Below are positions 1 through 7,852 of a stretch of 64,000 nucleotides of DNA, piece after piece (the stretch's first letter is position 1; the number at the start of each line of letters is the position of its first letter). The stretch is from Reyranella sp. (GTDB lineage: Bacteria > Pseudomonadota > Alphaproteobacteria > Reyranellales > Reyranellaceae), in assembly GCA_022844015.1 (NCBI GenBank), contig JALHMO010000008.1, positions 1-64,000 of the forward strand, read 5' to 3'. Position numbers and translations under genes: made by a program. The notes below the pieces were generated by a model. The model saw nothing but the letters and a program-made list of their open reading frames with translations. It was not told the DNA's origin and did no database searches.

Positions 1-2
1 TC

Positions 3-794
3 CGCGGCACCCTGCCGGTGGATAACCTGTTCATCGGCCACACCGTGTGTCCCGGGTTCGGCGCGCTCGGTCGCAAACTCGAATGGTGGGCACAGGGCAA
101 GTTCCACGTCCCGGGGTACGACTACTTCCACGAGGCCGCGAATTTTCGCTACACCCCGGTCGACCTGGCGCCCCGGCGCTACACGCCGGTGCGGGTGTCG
201 GCGATGGAACGCGCCGCCGGTCGCGGCCGTGGCGGACGGATCGCCCTCGTCTATCGCAATCCAGTCGACCAGGCGGCGTCCTACTACCGCTACTGCCAGG
301 AGCACCGGGATACCGCCTACAGCATGGTGGCCGGCCGTCCACTTTCAGGCATGCCGTTTCGCGATTATCTGTTCGAGCTCGGGCTGCCTTCTTACGCACG
401 ACAGTTCATCTCCTTCCAGGAGATGGCGGCACGCCATCCCGCCCATGTTAAGCTGATGCCCTATGAGCGTCTGGTCGTGCATCCCGTCGAGGCGGTGGCC
501 GCCCTGCTCGATCACTTCGCGGGCAAGCGACGCGACTGGGCGCACCTGGCCGATGCCGTCTGGCTGGCCCGCCGCGAGCATATGAAGGCGATCGAGAGCG
601 ATCTCGGTCGCTCGCTCGACGGCACGCGCCGAGACGGCGGCAGCCACATCCGGCGCGATCCCACCAAGGCCGAGGGCCGCGGCGACCTCCAGCTCAGGCG
701 CGAGGCGTTGACCATGCTCGAGCGCCTGGGTGTGCAGACCGGGCTGCTCGATTGGCCAGCGGCCGCCGTACCCGCCGTCGCAAGCGCCGCCTGA
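3..794 (+). CDS. Sulfotransferase family protein, 5' end outside window
   Basis: The reading frame is open from the first bases, so the true N-terminus probably lies upstream; the first in-window start codon is a GTG at 18. The visible 258 residues contain [12 protein letters not shown] (about residues 81-92), which matches the 3'-phosphate-binding R-x-P-x-D-x-x-x-S pattern of PAPS-dependent sulfotransferases. The 5'-phosphosulfate loop usually near the N-terminus is not visible. The protein would transfer sulfate from PAPS to a sugar, lipid or other acceptor that cannot be read from the sequence. The stop codon lies one base before the chosen cysD start, and CysD/CysNC make PAPS, so supply and use of the donor appear to share one transcript. 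Confidence 0.72.
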   Translation, partial: RGTLPVDNLFIGHTVCPGFGALGRKLEWWAQGKFHVPGYDYFHEAANFRYTPVDLAPRRYTPVRVSAMERAAGRGRGGRIALVYRNPVDQAASYYRYCQEHRDTAYSMVAGRPLSGMPFRDYLFELGLPSYARQFISFQEMAARHPAHVKLMPYERLVVHPVEAVAALLDHFAGKRRDWAHLADAVWLARREHMKAIESDLGRSLDGTRRDGGSHIRRDPTKAEGRGDLQLRREALTMLERLGVQTGLLDWPAAAVPAVASAA

Positions 795-795
795 C

Positions 796-1698
796 GTGCC
801 AGCAGCCTGCCCCTGGCTCGACCGTCTCGAAGCCGAAAGCATCCATGTGCTGCGCGAGACGGCGGCGAGCTTTCGCCGACCGGTGATGCTCTATTCGATC
901 GGCAAGGATTCGTCGGTCCTGCTGCATCTGGCGCTGAAGGCATTCCATCCAGCGCGCCCGCCCTTCGCCCTGCTCCACGTCGACACGACCTGGAAGTTTC
1001 GCGACATGATCGAGTTTCGCGACCGGCGCATGCGCGAGCTCGGCCTGCCCCTACATGTGCACATCAACCCGGATGGGCTCGCACGCGGCATCAATCCCAT
1101 CGTGCACGGTGCAGCGATTCACACGGACATCATGAAGACCGAGGCGCTGAAGCAGGCGCTGGCGCTGCACCAGTTCGATGCGGCGATCGGCGGCGCACGG
1201 CGCGACGAGGAGCTGTCGCGCGCCAAGGAGCGCATCTTCTCCCTGCGCAGCGCCCATCATCGCTGGGACCCGCGCCATCAGCGGCCCGAGCTATGGCGAA
1301 TCTACAACGGCCGCCTGGGCCAAGGCGAGAGCATGCGGGTGTTCCCGCTGTCGAACTGGACAGAGCGCGACGTGTGGGCCTACATCGCGCGCGAGAAGAT
1401 CCCGGTGGTGCCGCTCTACTTTGCGGCCGTCCGGCCGGTGGTCGAGCGCAACGGCATGCTGATCATGGTCGACGACGAACGGCTGCCCCTTTTGCCCGGG
1501 GAAGTGCCGGAGCAGCGCCGGGTGCGCTTCCGCACCCTGGGCTGCTATCCCCTGACCGGAGCCATCGATTCGCGTGCCGAGAGTGTCGAAGCGATCCTCG
1601 ACGAGCTGGCCGTGGCACGCACCTCCGAGCGCCAAGGGCGTGCAATCGACCATGACGGCGATTCGATGGAGCGCAAGAAGCTCGAAGGCTACTTCTGA
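796..1698 (+). CDS. cysD: Sulfate adenylyltransferase subunit 2 (CysD)
   Basis: This is the small catalytic subunit of ATP sulfurylase, which makes adenosine 5'-phosphosulfate from sulfate and ATP in the cytoplasm together with CysN. The PP-loop SIGKDSS is at about residues 34-40, and the rest matches CysD throughout, including the arginine-rich region and the C-terminal ERKKLEGYF. An upstream in-frame GTG at 730 would overlap the sulfotransferase by 65 bases. The GTG at 796 gives 300 residues, the usual CysD length, and begins one base after the preceding stop, so it is preferred. The stop overlaps the next start as TGATG, which suggests coupled translation with cysNC. Confidence 0.95.
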   Translation: MPAACPWLDRLEAESIHVLRETAASFRRPVMLYSIGKDSSVLLHLALKAFHPARPPFALLHVDTTWKFRDMIEFRDRRMRELGLPLHVHINPDGLARGINPIVHGAAIHTDIMKTEALKQALALHQFDAAIGGARRDEELSRAKERIFSLRSAHHRWDPRHQRPELWRIYNGRLGQGESMRVFPLSNWTERDVWAYIAREKIPVVPLYFAAVRPVVERNGMLIMVDDERLPLLPGEVPEQRRVRFRTLGCYPLTGAIDSRAESVEAILDELAVARTSERQGRAIDHDGDSMERKKLEGYF

Positions 1699-3551
1699 TG
1701 CTGCGCGTCAGGGCCGGCGCCGGCGATTTGCTGCGCTTCATTACCTGCGGTAGCGTCGACGACGGCAAGAGCACTCTGATCGGCCGCCTGCTGGTGGATG
1801 CCGATGCCGTTCCGGACGACCACCGGCAGGCCGCCAACGGCGATCTCGCCCAGCTCGTCGACGGGCTACACGCCGAACGCGCGCAGGGCATCACGATCGA
1901 CGTTGGCTATCGCTATTTCACGACCGCGCGACGGCGCTTCGTGATCGCCGACACGCCGGGGCACGAGCAGTACACGCGCAACATGGCGACCGGCGCCTCG
2001 ACCGCCGACCTGGCGGTCATCCTCGTGGACGCCACCAAGGGCGTCCGGCGCCAGACCTACCGGCACAGCGCTATCGTGGCGCTGATGGGCATCCGCCAAG
2101 TGGTCCTCGCCGTCAACAAGATGGATCTCGTGGGCTGGCGACAGGAGGCGTTTTCGGCGATCGCTGCCACCTACCGCGCGCTGACCGAGCCGCTCGCTCT
2201 GCCCGCCGTCACGCCGATCCCGATGTCGGCGCATCTCGGCGACAATGTCATCGACCTCGGGAAGCACATGCCGTGGTACGACGGCCCGGCTCTGCTCGAG
2301 CACCTCGAATCGGTCGATGTCGCCCCGTCCCTTGGCGGACCGTTCCGTTTCGCCGTGCAGTGGATCACGCGCGACGAGGCAACACGCTTCCGGGGCTATG
2401 CCGGCACAGTGCTGGGCGGCAGTGTCCGTGCCGGCGAGGAGATCGTGGTGCTGCCCTCGGGGAGGCGGAACCGCATCGCGCGCATCGTCACTGCCGACGG
2501 CGACCTCGTGGAGGCAAGCGTCGGGCAGGCCGTGACGCTCACCCTCGCCGAAGAGATGGACGTTTCCCGAGGCGATCTGCTCGCGGCCGCCAACGACCTT
2601 ACGCCGCAGGTCGCCGATCAGATCGCCGCCCATCTGCTGTGGCTGGACGAGGCGCCGATGCTGCCCGGCCGGCCCTATCTGATGCAGCTCGGCCCGGCCA
2701 CGGTGACGGCCACCGTGAGCGAGCTCAAGCATCATCTCGATATCGACGACGGCACGTACAAGGCGGCCAAGCAATTGGCGGTCAACGAGATAGGCTTCGC
2801 CAACCTCGCGCTCGACCGGCCGATGCCGTTCGATCGCTACGACGACAATCGCGACACGGGCGGCTTCGTGCTGATCGATCGCCTGACCAATGCGACGGTC
2901 GGCGCCGGCATGATCCGCTTCCCGCTGCGCCGCGCCGCCAACCTCAGGTGGCACGATTTCACCGTCGATCGCGTGCAGCGCTCGGCGATCAAGGGCCATC
3001 GTCCGGCCGTCCTGTGGTTCACCGGCCTGTCGGGCGCCGGCAAGTCGACCATCGCCGACGGCGTCGAGAAGCGACTGCTCGCGCTCGGCCACCACACCTA
3101 TACGCTCGACGGCGACAATGTCCGGCACGGCCTCAACCGCGATCTCGGCTTCACCGCCGCCGACCGCGTCGAGAACATCCGTCGCGTGATCGAGACGGCC
3201 CATCTCATGGCGGATGCCGGCCTGATCGTCCTGGTCTCCTTCATCTCGCCCTTCCGCGCCGAACGGGCGCGGGCCAGGGAGCGTCTCGCCGCCAGCTTCT
3301 TCTTCGCCGAGATCTTCGTCGATGCCCCGTTCGACGAATGCGAGCGGCGCGACCCCAAGGGGCTCTACCGCAAGGCACGCGCCGGCAACCTGCAGAACTT
3401 CACCGGCCTCGATTCACCCTACGAGCCGCCGGAACACCCCGACCTCCACCTGCGCACCGCCGAGGCCGACGTCGAGGCCGAGGTCGACCTGGTGCTCGAC
3501 ATCCTGCGCGACCACGGCGTGCTGGATCGTCCTTCGTCGCCCCTCGCGTAA
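1698..3551 (+). CDS. cysNC: Bifunctional sulfate adenylyltransferase subunit 1 / adenylylsulfate kinase (CysNC)
   Basis: This 617-residue fusion carries two steps of sulfate activation. The N-terminal GTPase half (CysN) has the P-loop GSVDDGKST (about 18-26), DTPGHE (about 85-90) and NKMD (about 140-143), followed by elongation-factor-like beta-barrel domains. The C-terminal APS kinase half (CysC) has a second P-loop, GLSGAGKST (about 441-449), and the [15 protein letters not shown] segment typical of APS kinases. It drives APS formation by GTP hydrolysis and then phosphorylates APS to PAPS. The start codon overlaps the cysD stop. Fused CysNC is common where PAPS feeds sulfation as well as assimilation, and the upstream sulfotransferase supports that use here. 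Confidence 0.96.
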   Translation: MLRVRAGAGDLLRFITCGSVDDGKSTLIGRLLVDADAVPDDHRQAANGDLAQLVDGLHAERAQGITIDVGYRYFTTARRRFVIADTPGHEQYTRNMATGASTADLAVILVDATKGVRRQTYRHSAIVALMGIRQVVLAVNKMDLVGWRQEAFSAIAATYRALTEPLALPAVTPIPMSAHLGDNVIDLGKHMPWYDGPALLEHLESVDVAPSLGGPFRFAVQWITRDEATRFRGYAGTVLGGSVRAGEEIVVLPSGRRNRIARIVTADGDLVEASVGQAVTLTLAEEMDVSRGDLLAAANDLTPQVADQIAAHLLWLDEAPMLPGRPYLMQLGPATVTATVSELKHHLDIDDGTYKAAKQLAVNEIGFANLALDRPMPFDRYDDNRDTGGFVLIDRLTNATVGAGMIRFPLRRAANLRWHDFTVDRVQRSAIKGHRPAVLWFTGLSGAGKSTIADGVEKRLLALGHHTYTLDGDNVRHGLNRDLGFTAADRVENIRRVIETAHLMADAGLIVLVSFISPFRAERARARERLAASFFFAEIFVDAPFDECERRDPKGLYRKARAGNLQNFTGLDSPYEPPEHPDLHLRTAEADVEAEVDLVLDILRDHGVLDRPSSPLA

Positions 3552-3586
3552 GGCCCCGCGCTATCGCCTGAACTTGAAGGCCCTGC

Positions 3587-4348
3587 TCACCATTTCTCCA
3601 GCCACGGACGCAGCACGATCTCGGACGCCCAGGTCGAGCGGTGCTGGCGATGGAGCTGCAGGTAGGTCTCCGCGATATGCTCGGGGTCGGCCATGTTGTC
3701 GTCGACGGCGGTGCCCGCCCGCCGATGCGCGCGGCTGCCGTCCTCCTGCGCGAAGCCGATCGCGGCGTCGATCGGCACGTTGGCGACGTGGATGCCCTGC
3801 GGCATCAGCTCGCGCGCCATGCTCTGGGCGAGGCCCGACTTGGCGTGACAGGCCATGGCGAAGGCGCCGCTGGCCGGGAAGCCCTTCAGCGCCGCGCTGG
3901 CGTTGGTGAAGATGATGGTTCCCCGAGCGCCGTTGGCGTTGGGCTTGTTCTCGCGCATCGCCAGCGCAGCCTGTTGCCCGACCAGGAACGCGCTGAACGC
4001 CGCGTTGCGCAGCGTCGCGAAGGCGTCGTCCGGCTGGGCCTCGGTGATGCCCTTGCGGAAGATGCCGGGCACGCGGCCGTCGATATTGTGCACGACCAGC
4101 GTCGGTGCGCCGAGATCGCGTCGCACGGCCTGGAACAGCTGCGCCACCGACGCCGGGTCCGCGGCATCGCAGGCGTAGCGGCGCACGCCGTGCTTCTCCT
4201 CCAGCGCCTGCAGGACCGGCTTGTCCGGCGTCCGGGCGGCGACGGCGACGCGCATGCCCTCTTTCGAAAAGAGCCTGGCACAGCTCGCGCTGATGCCGGG
4301 GCCGCCGCCGACGATGAGGGCAACGTCCTGGATACCGGGTTGGGTCAT
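3587..4348 (-). CDS. SDR-family protein lacking the catalytic tyrosine
   Basis: A 253-residue Rossmann protein of the short-chain dehydrogenase/reductase superfamily. The dinucleotide-binding glycine motif reads VGGGPGIS (13-20) and the usual NNAG is replaced by HNID (87-90). Lys170 is present, but the position of the catalytic Tyr (K minus 4) is Ala166. An SDR subgroup with the VGxGPG signature and a missing Tyr is known (the c10-type classical SDRs), so this is probably a real variant and not damage. The reaction is unknown. ATG 4348 was preferred over upstream in-frame codons because the Rossmann fold begins about ten residues later. It is divergent from a TetR gene across a region packed with palindromes, so it is the likely regulatory target. 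Confidence 0.82.
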   Translation of the reverse strand: MTQPGIQDVALIVGGGPGISASCARLFSKEGMRVAVAARTPDKPVLQALEEKHGVRRYACDAADPASVAQLFQAVRRDLGAPTLVVHNIDGRVPGIFRKGITEAQPDDAFATLRNAAFSAFLVGQQAALAMRENKPNANGARGTIIFTNASAALKGFPASGAFAMACHAKSGLAQSMARELMPQGIHVANVPIDAAIGFAQEDGSRAHRRAGTAVDDNMADPEHIAETYLQLHRQHRSTWASEIVLRPWLEKW

Positions 4349-4450
4349 GGTGCGGGCTCGCTTTTGTCGGGGTGTCAGGTGGACAGGCACATCTGCTCGT
4401 AGAGCGGCGGAGGGCATTCCGAACGGATGCTCATGAATGCCCCACGGCGC

Positions 4451-4493
4451 ATTGCACTATGCTCACATAGTGATATTATGGTCATAATGCAAT
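4451..4493. promoter_or_regulatory. Overlapping palindromic operators and promoter between SDR and tetR
   Basis: Two perfect inverted repeats lie side by side: CACTATG-CTCA-CATAGTG (4455-4472) and ATTATG-GT-CATAAT (4475-4488). The outermost half-sites also pair: ATTGCACTATG (4451-4461) with CATAATGCAAT (4483-4493), one mismatch. For the rightward gene a promoter fits inside: TTGCAC (4452-4457), 16 bases, TATTAT (4474-4479), about 34 bases before the tetR start. A TetR dimer bound here would block its own promoter and probably the leftward SDR promoter. The palindromes are read directly; the binding protein is inferred from position. Confidence 0.75.
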
Positions 4494-4512
4494 ATTCGAG
4501 ACGGGATAAGCC

Positions 4513-5085
4513 ATGCGCTACGAAAAGGGCCGCAAGGATGCTTCGCGCCGCCGCATCCTCGAAGTGGCGGCCGAACGGTTCCGCAGCGACGGCATCGCGG
4601 CGTCCGGCCTCGCTGGCATCATGGGTGAGGCCGGGCTGACCAACGGCGCGTTCTATCCGCACTTCAAGTCGAAGGGCGAGCTTGTCCGCGAAAGCGTTGG
4701 CGGGACGATCGCCGCCCAGTCGGACCAGCTGCGCGAGCGTCTGGACGCGGGCGGCCTCGAGGCCGTGATCGAGGCCTACCTGTCGCCGAAGCATCGTGAC
4801 GATCCGGCGAACGGCTGCGCCGCGGCGGCGCTGCTGCCCGAGCTGGCCCGCGAGCCGATCAAGACACGCCGCGTCTGCGCCGACCGCCTGGAAGCGACGG
4901 TGCGTACCCTGGCCGAGGCTCTTCCACCGGGGGCCGGCGATCGGGATGCTGCGGCTCTCGGCATCTATGCGACGCTGATCGGCGCGCTCCAGCTCGCCCG
5001 CGCCGCGAAGGGCACGCCGCTGTCGGATCGCATCCTCGCGGCCGGCGCCGCGGCGGCACGGACACTTGTGGCGCGGCGCGGGTAG
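4513..5085 (+). CDS. TetR/AcrR family transcriptional regulator
   Basis: A 190-residue TetR-type repressor. The N-terminal DNA-binding domain is typical: RRRILEVAAERFR, then the helix-turn-helix around residues 28-48 (GLAGIMGEAGLTNGAFYPHF), followed by FKSKGEL. The C-terminal ligand-binding domain is all-helical with no recognisable effector signature. ATG 4513 places the helix-turn-helix at the standard position and has a weak GGGATAAG ribosome site. The gene is divergent from an SDR-like gene and sits downstream of the double palindrome at 4451-4493, so autoregulation with control of the SDR gene is the simplest model. The inducer is unknown. Confidence 0.92.
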   Translation: MRYEKGRKDASRRRILEVAAERFRSDGIAASGLAGIMGEAGLTNGAFYPHFKSKGELVRESVGGTIAAQSDQLRERLDAGGLEAVIEAYLSPKHRDDPANGCAAAALLPELAREPIKTRRVCADRLEATVRTLAEALPPGAGDRDAAALGIYATLIGALQLARAAKGTPLSDRILAAGAAAARTLVARRG

Positions 5086-5124
5086 CAGCAGCGGCCAACG
5101 GCCTTTGTGCCCGATGCAAAGAGC

Positions 5125-5916
5125 CTACCCTGACGGAGGGTGAACAATCGCGGCCACCGACGGGTCGCGTGCGGCGACGACATCGCTGGCGATCGCGCGC
5201 GCGACCTGCACCAGCAGGCGGCCGAAGCGGCGCGCCGCCTCGACCTCGCTCAACGCCGAGTGCGGGAAGCGCATGGAGAGGCTGCCCAGCATGCGGCCAT
5301 CGCTGCGTATGGGGACGGCCATGCCGTGGATGCGCGAGCGCGTGCGCGCGGTGAAGGCCCAGCCGTCGCGCCGGATACGCGCCAGCATCACGTCGAGCCC
5401 GGCCGTCGCCCGTCCACCAAGACCGGTGCTTTCGCTGTCGCGCAAGATGGCGCCCCGTTCTTCCGGGCTGGAAAAGGCGAGCCAGACCCGGCCGAGCGCA
5501 CTCGGCAGCACCGACCGCCTGGTATTGAGCGCAGCCGCCTCGAAGGCCATCGGGCTTTCCGGCGCCGTCGAATGGCGGATGGTGATGGCGCCGCTGCTCA
5601 AGGTGGCGAGATAGAGCGGCCAGCCGTGATCGGCGGTGAAGCGGCTCATGTGCGGCATGGCGGCGTCGACCAGGTGATCGACGAAGCGGATCGACTCCGA
5701 CAGGCCCAGCACGCGGTCGGTCAGCCGCCAACCCTGCTCGCGCGACATCCTCTGCGCATAGCCCAGTGCCGCGAGCGTATGCAGCAAGCGGATCACGGTG
5801 GGTCGCGGCAGGCCGGTCTCGGAGACGAGCACCGACACGGTCGACGCGCGCCGGCGGCTCAGCGCCTCCAGAACCGCGAAGCTTCTCCGTACCGGCTCGA
5901 TCACGGTCTCTGCCAC
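5125..5916 (-). CDS. IclR family transcriptional regulator
   Basis: A 263-residue IclR-type regulator. A winged helix-turn-helix occupies residues 10-70 (VRRSFAVLEALS, then SETGLPRPTVIRLLHTLAALGYAQR), and a GAF-like effector domain follows, with the usual LPSALGRVWLAF and IHGMAVPIR segments. Such proteins usually sense a small aromatic or organic acid and control a neighbouring catabolic gene. It is divergent from a TauD/TfdA dioxygenase gene and a 19-base perfect palindrome lies 11 bases before its start codon, so it probably represses itself and controls the dioxygenase. It converges with tetR, 39 bases apart. Confidence 0.93.
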   Translation of the reverse strand: MAETVIEPVRRSFAVLEALSRRRASTVSVLVSETGLPRPTVIRLLHTLAALGYAQRMSREQGWRLTDRVLGLSESIRFVDHLVDAAMPHMSRFTADHGWPLYLATLSSGAITIRHSTAPESPMAFEAAALNTRRSVLPSALGRVWLAFSSPEERGAILRDSESTGLGGRATAGLDVMLARIRRDGWAFTARTRSRIHGMAVPIRSDGRMLGSLSMRFPHSALSEVEAARRFGRLLVQVARAIASDVVAARDPSVAAIVHPPSG

Positions 5917-5927
5917 GCCTTGAATGC

Positions 5928-5946
5928 TAGTCCGTATTACGGACTA
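5928..5946. promoter_or_regulatory. 19-base perfect palindrome, likely IclR operator
   Basis: TAGTCCGTA-T-TACGGACTA is a perfect inverted repeat with a single central base. It lies in the 94-base gap between iclR and the TauD-like gene. Length, symmetry and position suit the dimer site of the IclR protein encoded next to it. Binding is inferred. Confidence 0.8.
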
Positions 5947-6010
5947 TGTCGACTTTGCCCACGCCTGCCGCAGCGGTCGGCGTACACTCCGCGCCAAGGA
6001 GGAAACGCCA

Positions 6011-6850
6011 ATGGCCTATCAGACGATCGAGGTGCGCAAGCTGACGCCCACCATCGGCGCCGAGATTTTCGGGGTCGATCTCGCCCAACCGCTCGGCAAC
6101 CAGCAGTTCCAGGAGGTGCACGACGCGCTGATGGACAATCTGGTGATCTTCTTCCGCGACCAGAAGATGTCGATCGACCAGCACAAGGATTTCGGCCGCC
6201 GCTTCGGCCCGCTGCACACCCATCCCAACGCCCCGATCGCCTTTCCCGAGCATCCCGAGATCCTGGTCATCAAGGCCGACGAGAAGTCGAAGCACGTCGC
6301 CGGCGAGGAATGGCATTCCGACGTGAGCTGCGACCTCGAGCCGCCGATGGGCTCGATCCTCTACCTCACCGAGGTGCCGCCCGACGGCGGCGGCGACACG
6401 ATGTTCGCCAACATGTACCGCGCCTACGAGACGCTCTCCGAGCCGATCAGGAAGCTGCTGACCGGCCTCACCGCCCTGCACGACAGTTCCAAGGCCCACT
6501 ACTATCGCGTCAAGGCGACCGACCGCGACGACATCAAGTTCCCCAACGCCGAGCATCCGATCGTGCGTACCCATCCGGTGACCGGCAGGCAGGCGCTGTT
6601 CGTCAATCGCGGCTTCACCCTGCGCATCCCGCAGCTCAAGCGCTTCGAGAGCGACGCGATGCTCGAGATGCTCTATCGCCACATCGAGACGCCGGAGTTC
6701 CACTGCCGCTTCAAATGGCAGGCCAACTCGGTGGCGTTCTGGGACAACCGCGCCACCCAGCATCATGCTCTGTTCGACTATTTCCCGCACCGTCGTTACG
6801 GCCATCGCGTCACGGTGTGCGGCAACAAGCCGTTCTATCGCGCGGCATAG
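6011..6850 (+). CDS. TauD/TfdA family Fe(II)/2-oxoglutarate dioxygenase
   Basis: A 279-residue enzyme of the taurine/2,4-D dioxygenase family, which hydroxylates a substrate using oxygen and 2-oxoglutarate. The iron ligands are visible: H102 and D104 in EEWHSD, and H251 in WDNRATQH. R266 (HRVTV) is the expected 2-oxoglutarate anchor. An upstream in-frame start at 5924 would run through the operator, whereas ATG 6011 has a strong AAGGAGGA ribosome site seven bases before it. The substrate cannot be told from the sequence; family members act on sulfonates, aryloxyacids, carnitine precursors and others. Control by the divergent IclR gene is likely. Confidence 0.93.
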   Translation: MAYQTIEVRKLTPTIGAEIFGVDLAQPLGNQQFQEVHDALMDNLVIFFRDQKMSIDQHKDFGRRFGPLHTHPNAPIAFPEHPEILVIKADEKSKHVAGEEWHSDVSCDLEPPMGSILYLTEVPPDGGGDTMFANMYRAYETLSEPIRKLLTGLTALHDSSKAHYYRVKATDRDDIKFPNAEHPIVRTHPVTGRQALFVNRGFTLRIPQLKRFESDAMLEMLYRHIETPEFHCRFKWQANSVAFWDNRATQHHALFDYFPHRRYGHRVTVCGNKPFYRAA

Positions 6851-6901
6851 AGCGGGAAAAACCAACTTGCCAAGTGGGAAAAGAGAACCCAAATCTTGGC
6901 C

Positions 6902-7780
6902 ATGTCCGATTGTTCCTTCAGCGTCCTTTCTCATCGTGGGGTCATTGCCGTTTCCGGCGCCGACCGCGTCGAGTTCCTGCAAGGCCTGATTTCCAACGAC
7001 ACCACCAAGGTCGCGCCCGGCCACGCGGTGTGGGCCGCGCTGCTGACGCCACAGGGCCGCTTCCTCAACGACATGTTCGTCGCCGCCGACGGCGAGACGC
7101 TGTTGCTCGAGACCGAACGCGAGCGCGCGGCGGCGCTGGCGCGCAAGCTCTCGATCTACAAGCTTCGCTCCCAGGTGAAGGTCGAGGACCGCAACGCGAC
7201 AATGGAAGTCGCCGCCGTGTTCGGCGCCGGGATCGATGTGGCTGAGCTCTCGCGGGACGGGCTGGTGGCCTTCGCCGATCCGCGCTTGACCGAGCTCGGC
7301 GCGCGCGTGCTCGGCCCGGCTGGAAAGGTCGGGGCGTCACTCTCGGCTCATGGCTGCACCGAGCGGTCCCTCGCCGATTACGATGCGCTGCGCCTCTCTC
7401 TCGGCGTGCCCGACGGCAGCCGCGATCTCGTCGTCGAGAAGGCTCTGCTGCTCGAGAACGGCTTCGACGAGCTGAACGGCGTCGATTGGAAGAAGGGCTG
7501 CTACATGGGCCAGGAGCTGACGGCGCGCACCAAGTACCGGGCGCTGATCCGCAAGCGTCTGTTCCCGGTGCGGGTCGAAGGCACGCTGCCCGCGCCCGGC
7601 ACCATGATCCTCGATGGCAGCGACGAGGTTGGCGAGGTGCGATCGGGCGTCGATGGCCGCGCGCTCGCCATGCTGCGCCTCGACGCTGTCAGGCTTGGCC
7701 ACACGCTCACCGCCGGCGCAGCCCGCCTCGTGCCCGAGAAGCCCGCCTGGATGCGACTGGCGGAACCCGCCAACCCCTAG
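6902..7780 (+). CDS. ygfZ: YgfZ/GcvT-domain folate-binding protein
   Basis: A 292-residue homologue of YgfZ, a tetrahydrofolate-binding protein related to GcvT that assists maturation or repair of certain iron-sulfur enzymes. The family signature K-G-C-Y-x-G-Q-E is present (Lys199 to Glu205), with the conserved Cys200. The N-terminal GADRVEFLQGLISND segment is also typical. ATG 6902 is preferred over a TTG two codons upstream. It follows the dioxygenase by 51 bases on the same strand, but nothing else ties the two together. YgfZ is a housekeeping gene in most proteobacteria. Confidence 0.93.
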   Translation: MSDCSFSVLSHRGVIAVSGADRVEFLQGLISNDTTKVAPGHAVWAALLTPQGRFLNDMFVAADGETLLLETERERAAALARKLSIYKLRSQVKVEDRNATMEVAAVFGAGIDVAELSRDGLVAFADPRLTELGARVLGPAGKVGASLSAHGCTERSLADYDALRLSLGVPDGSRDLVVEKALLLENGFDELNGVDWKKGCYMGQELTARTKYRALIRKRLFPVRVEGTLPAPGTMILDGSDEVGEVRSGVDGRALAMLRLDAVRLGHTLTAGAARLVPEKPAWMRLAEPANP

Positions 7781-7852
7781 CCTCTGCCGCCACACGGGCC
7801 TAAGGTCCGGCCTTTGCAGCGCCCCCAAGGACAAGCGCAGGAGCAGAGGCCC

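Noticed and set aside
730-796. cysD start at GTG 730
   Set aside because: It would overlap the sulfotransferase by 65 bases and add a Pro-rich N-terminus not typical of CysD.
3587-4417. SDR start at residue 1 of the longer frame (4417)
   Set aside because: It would run towards the operators and the extra 23 residues lie outside the Rossmann fold.
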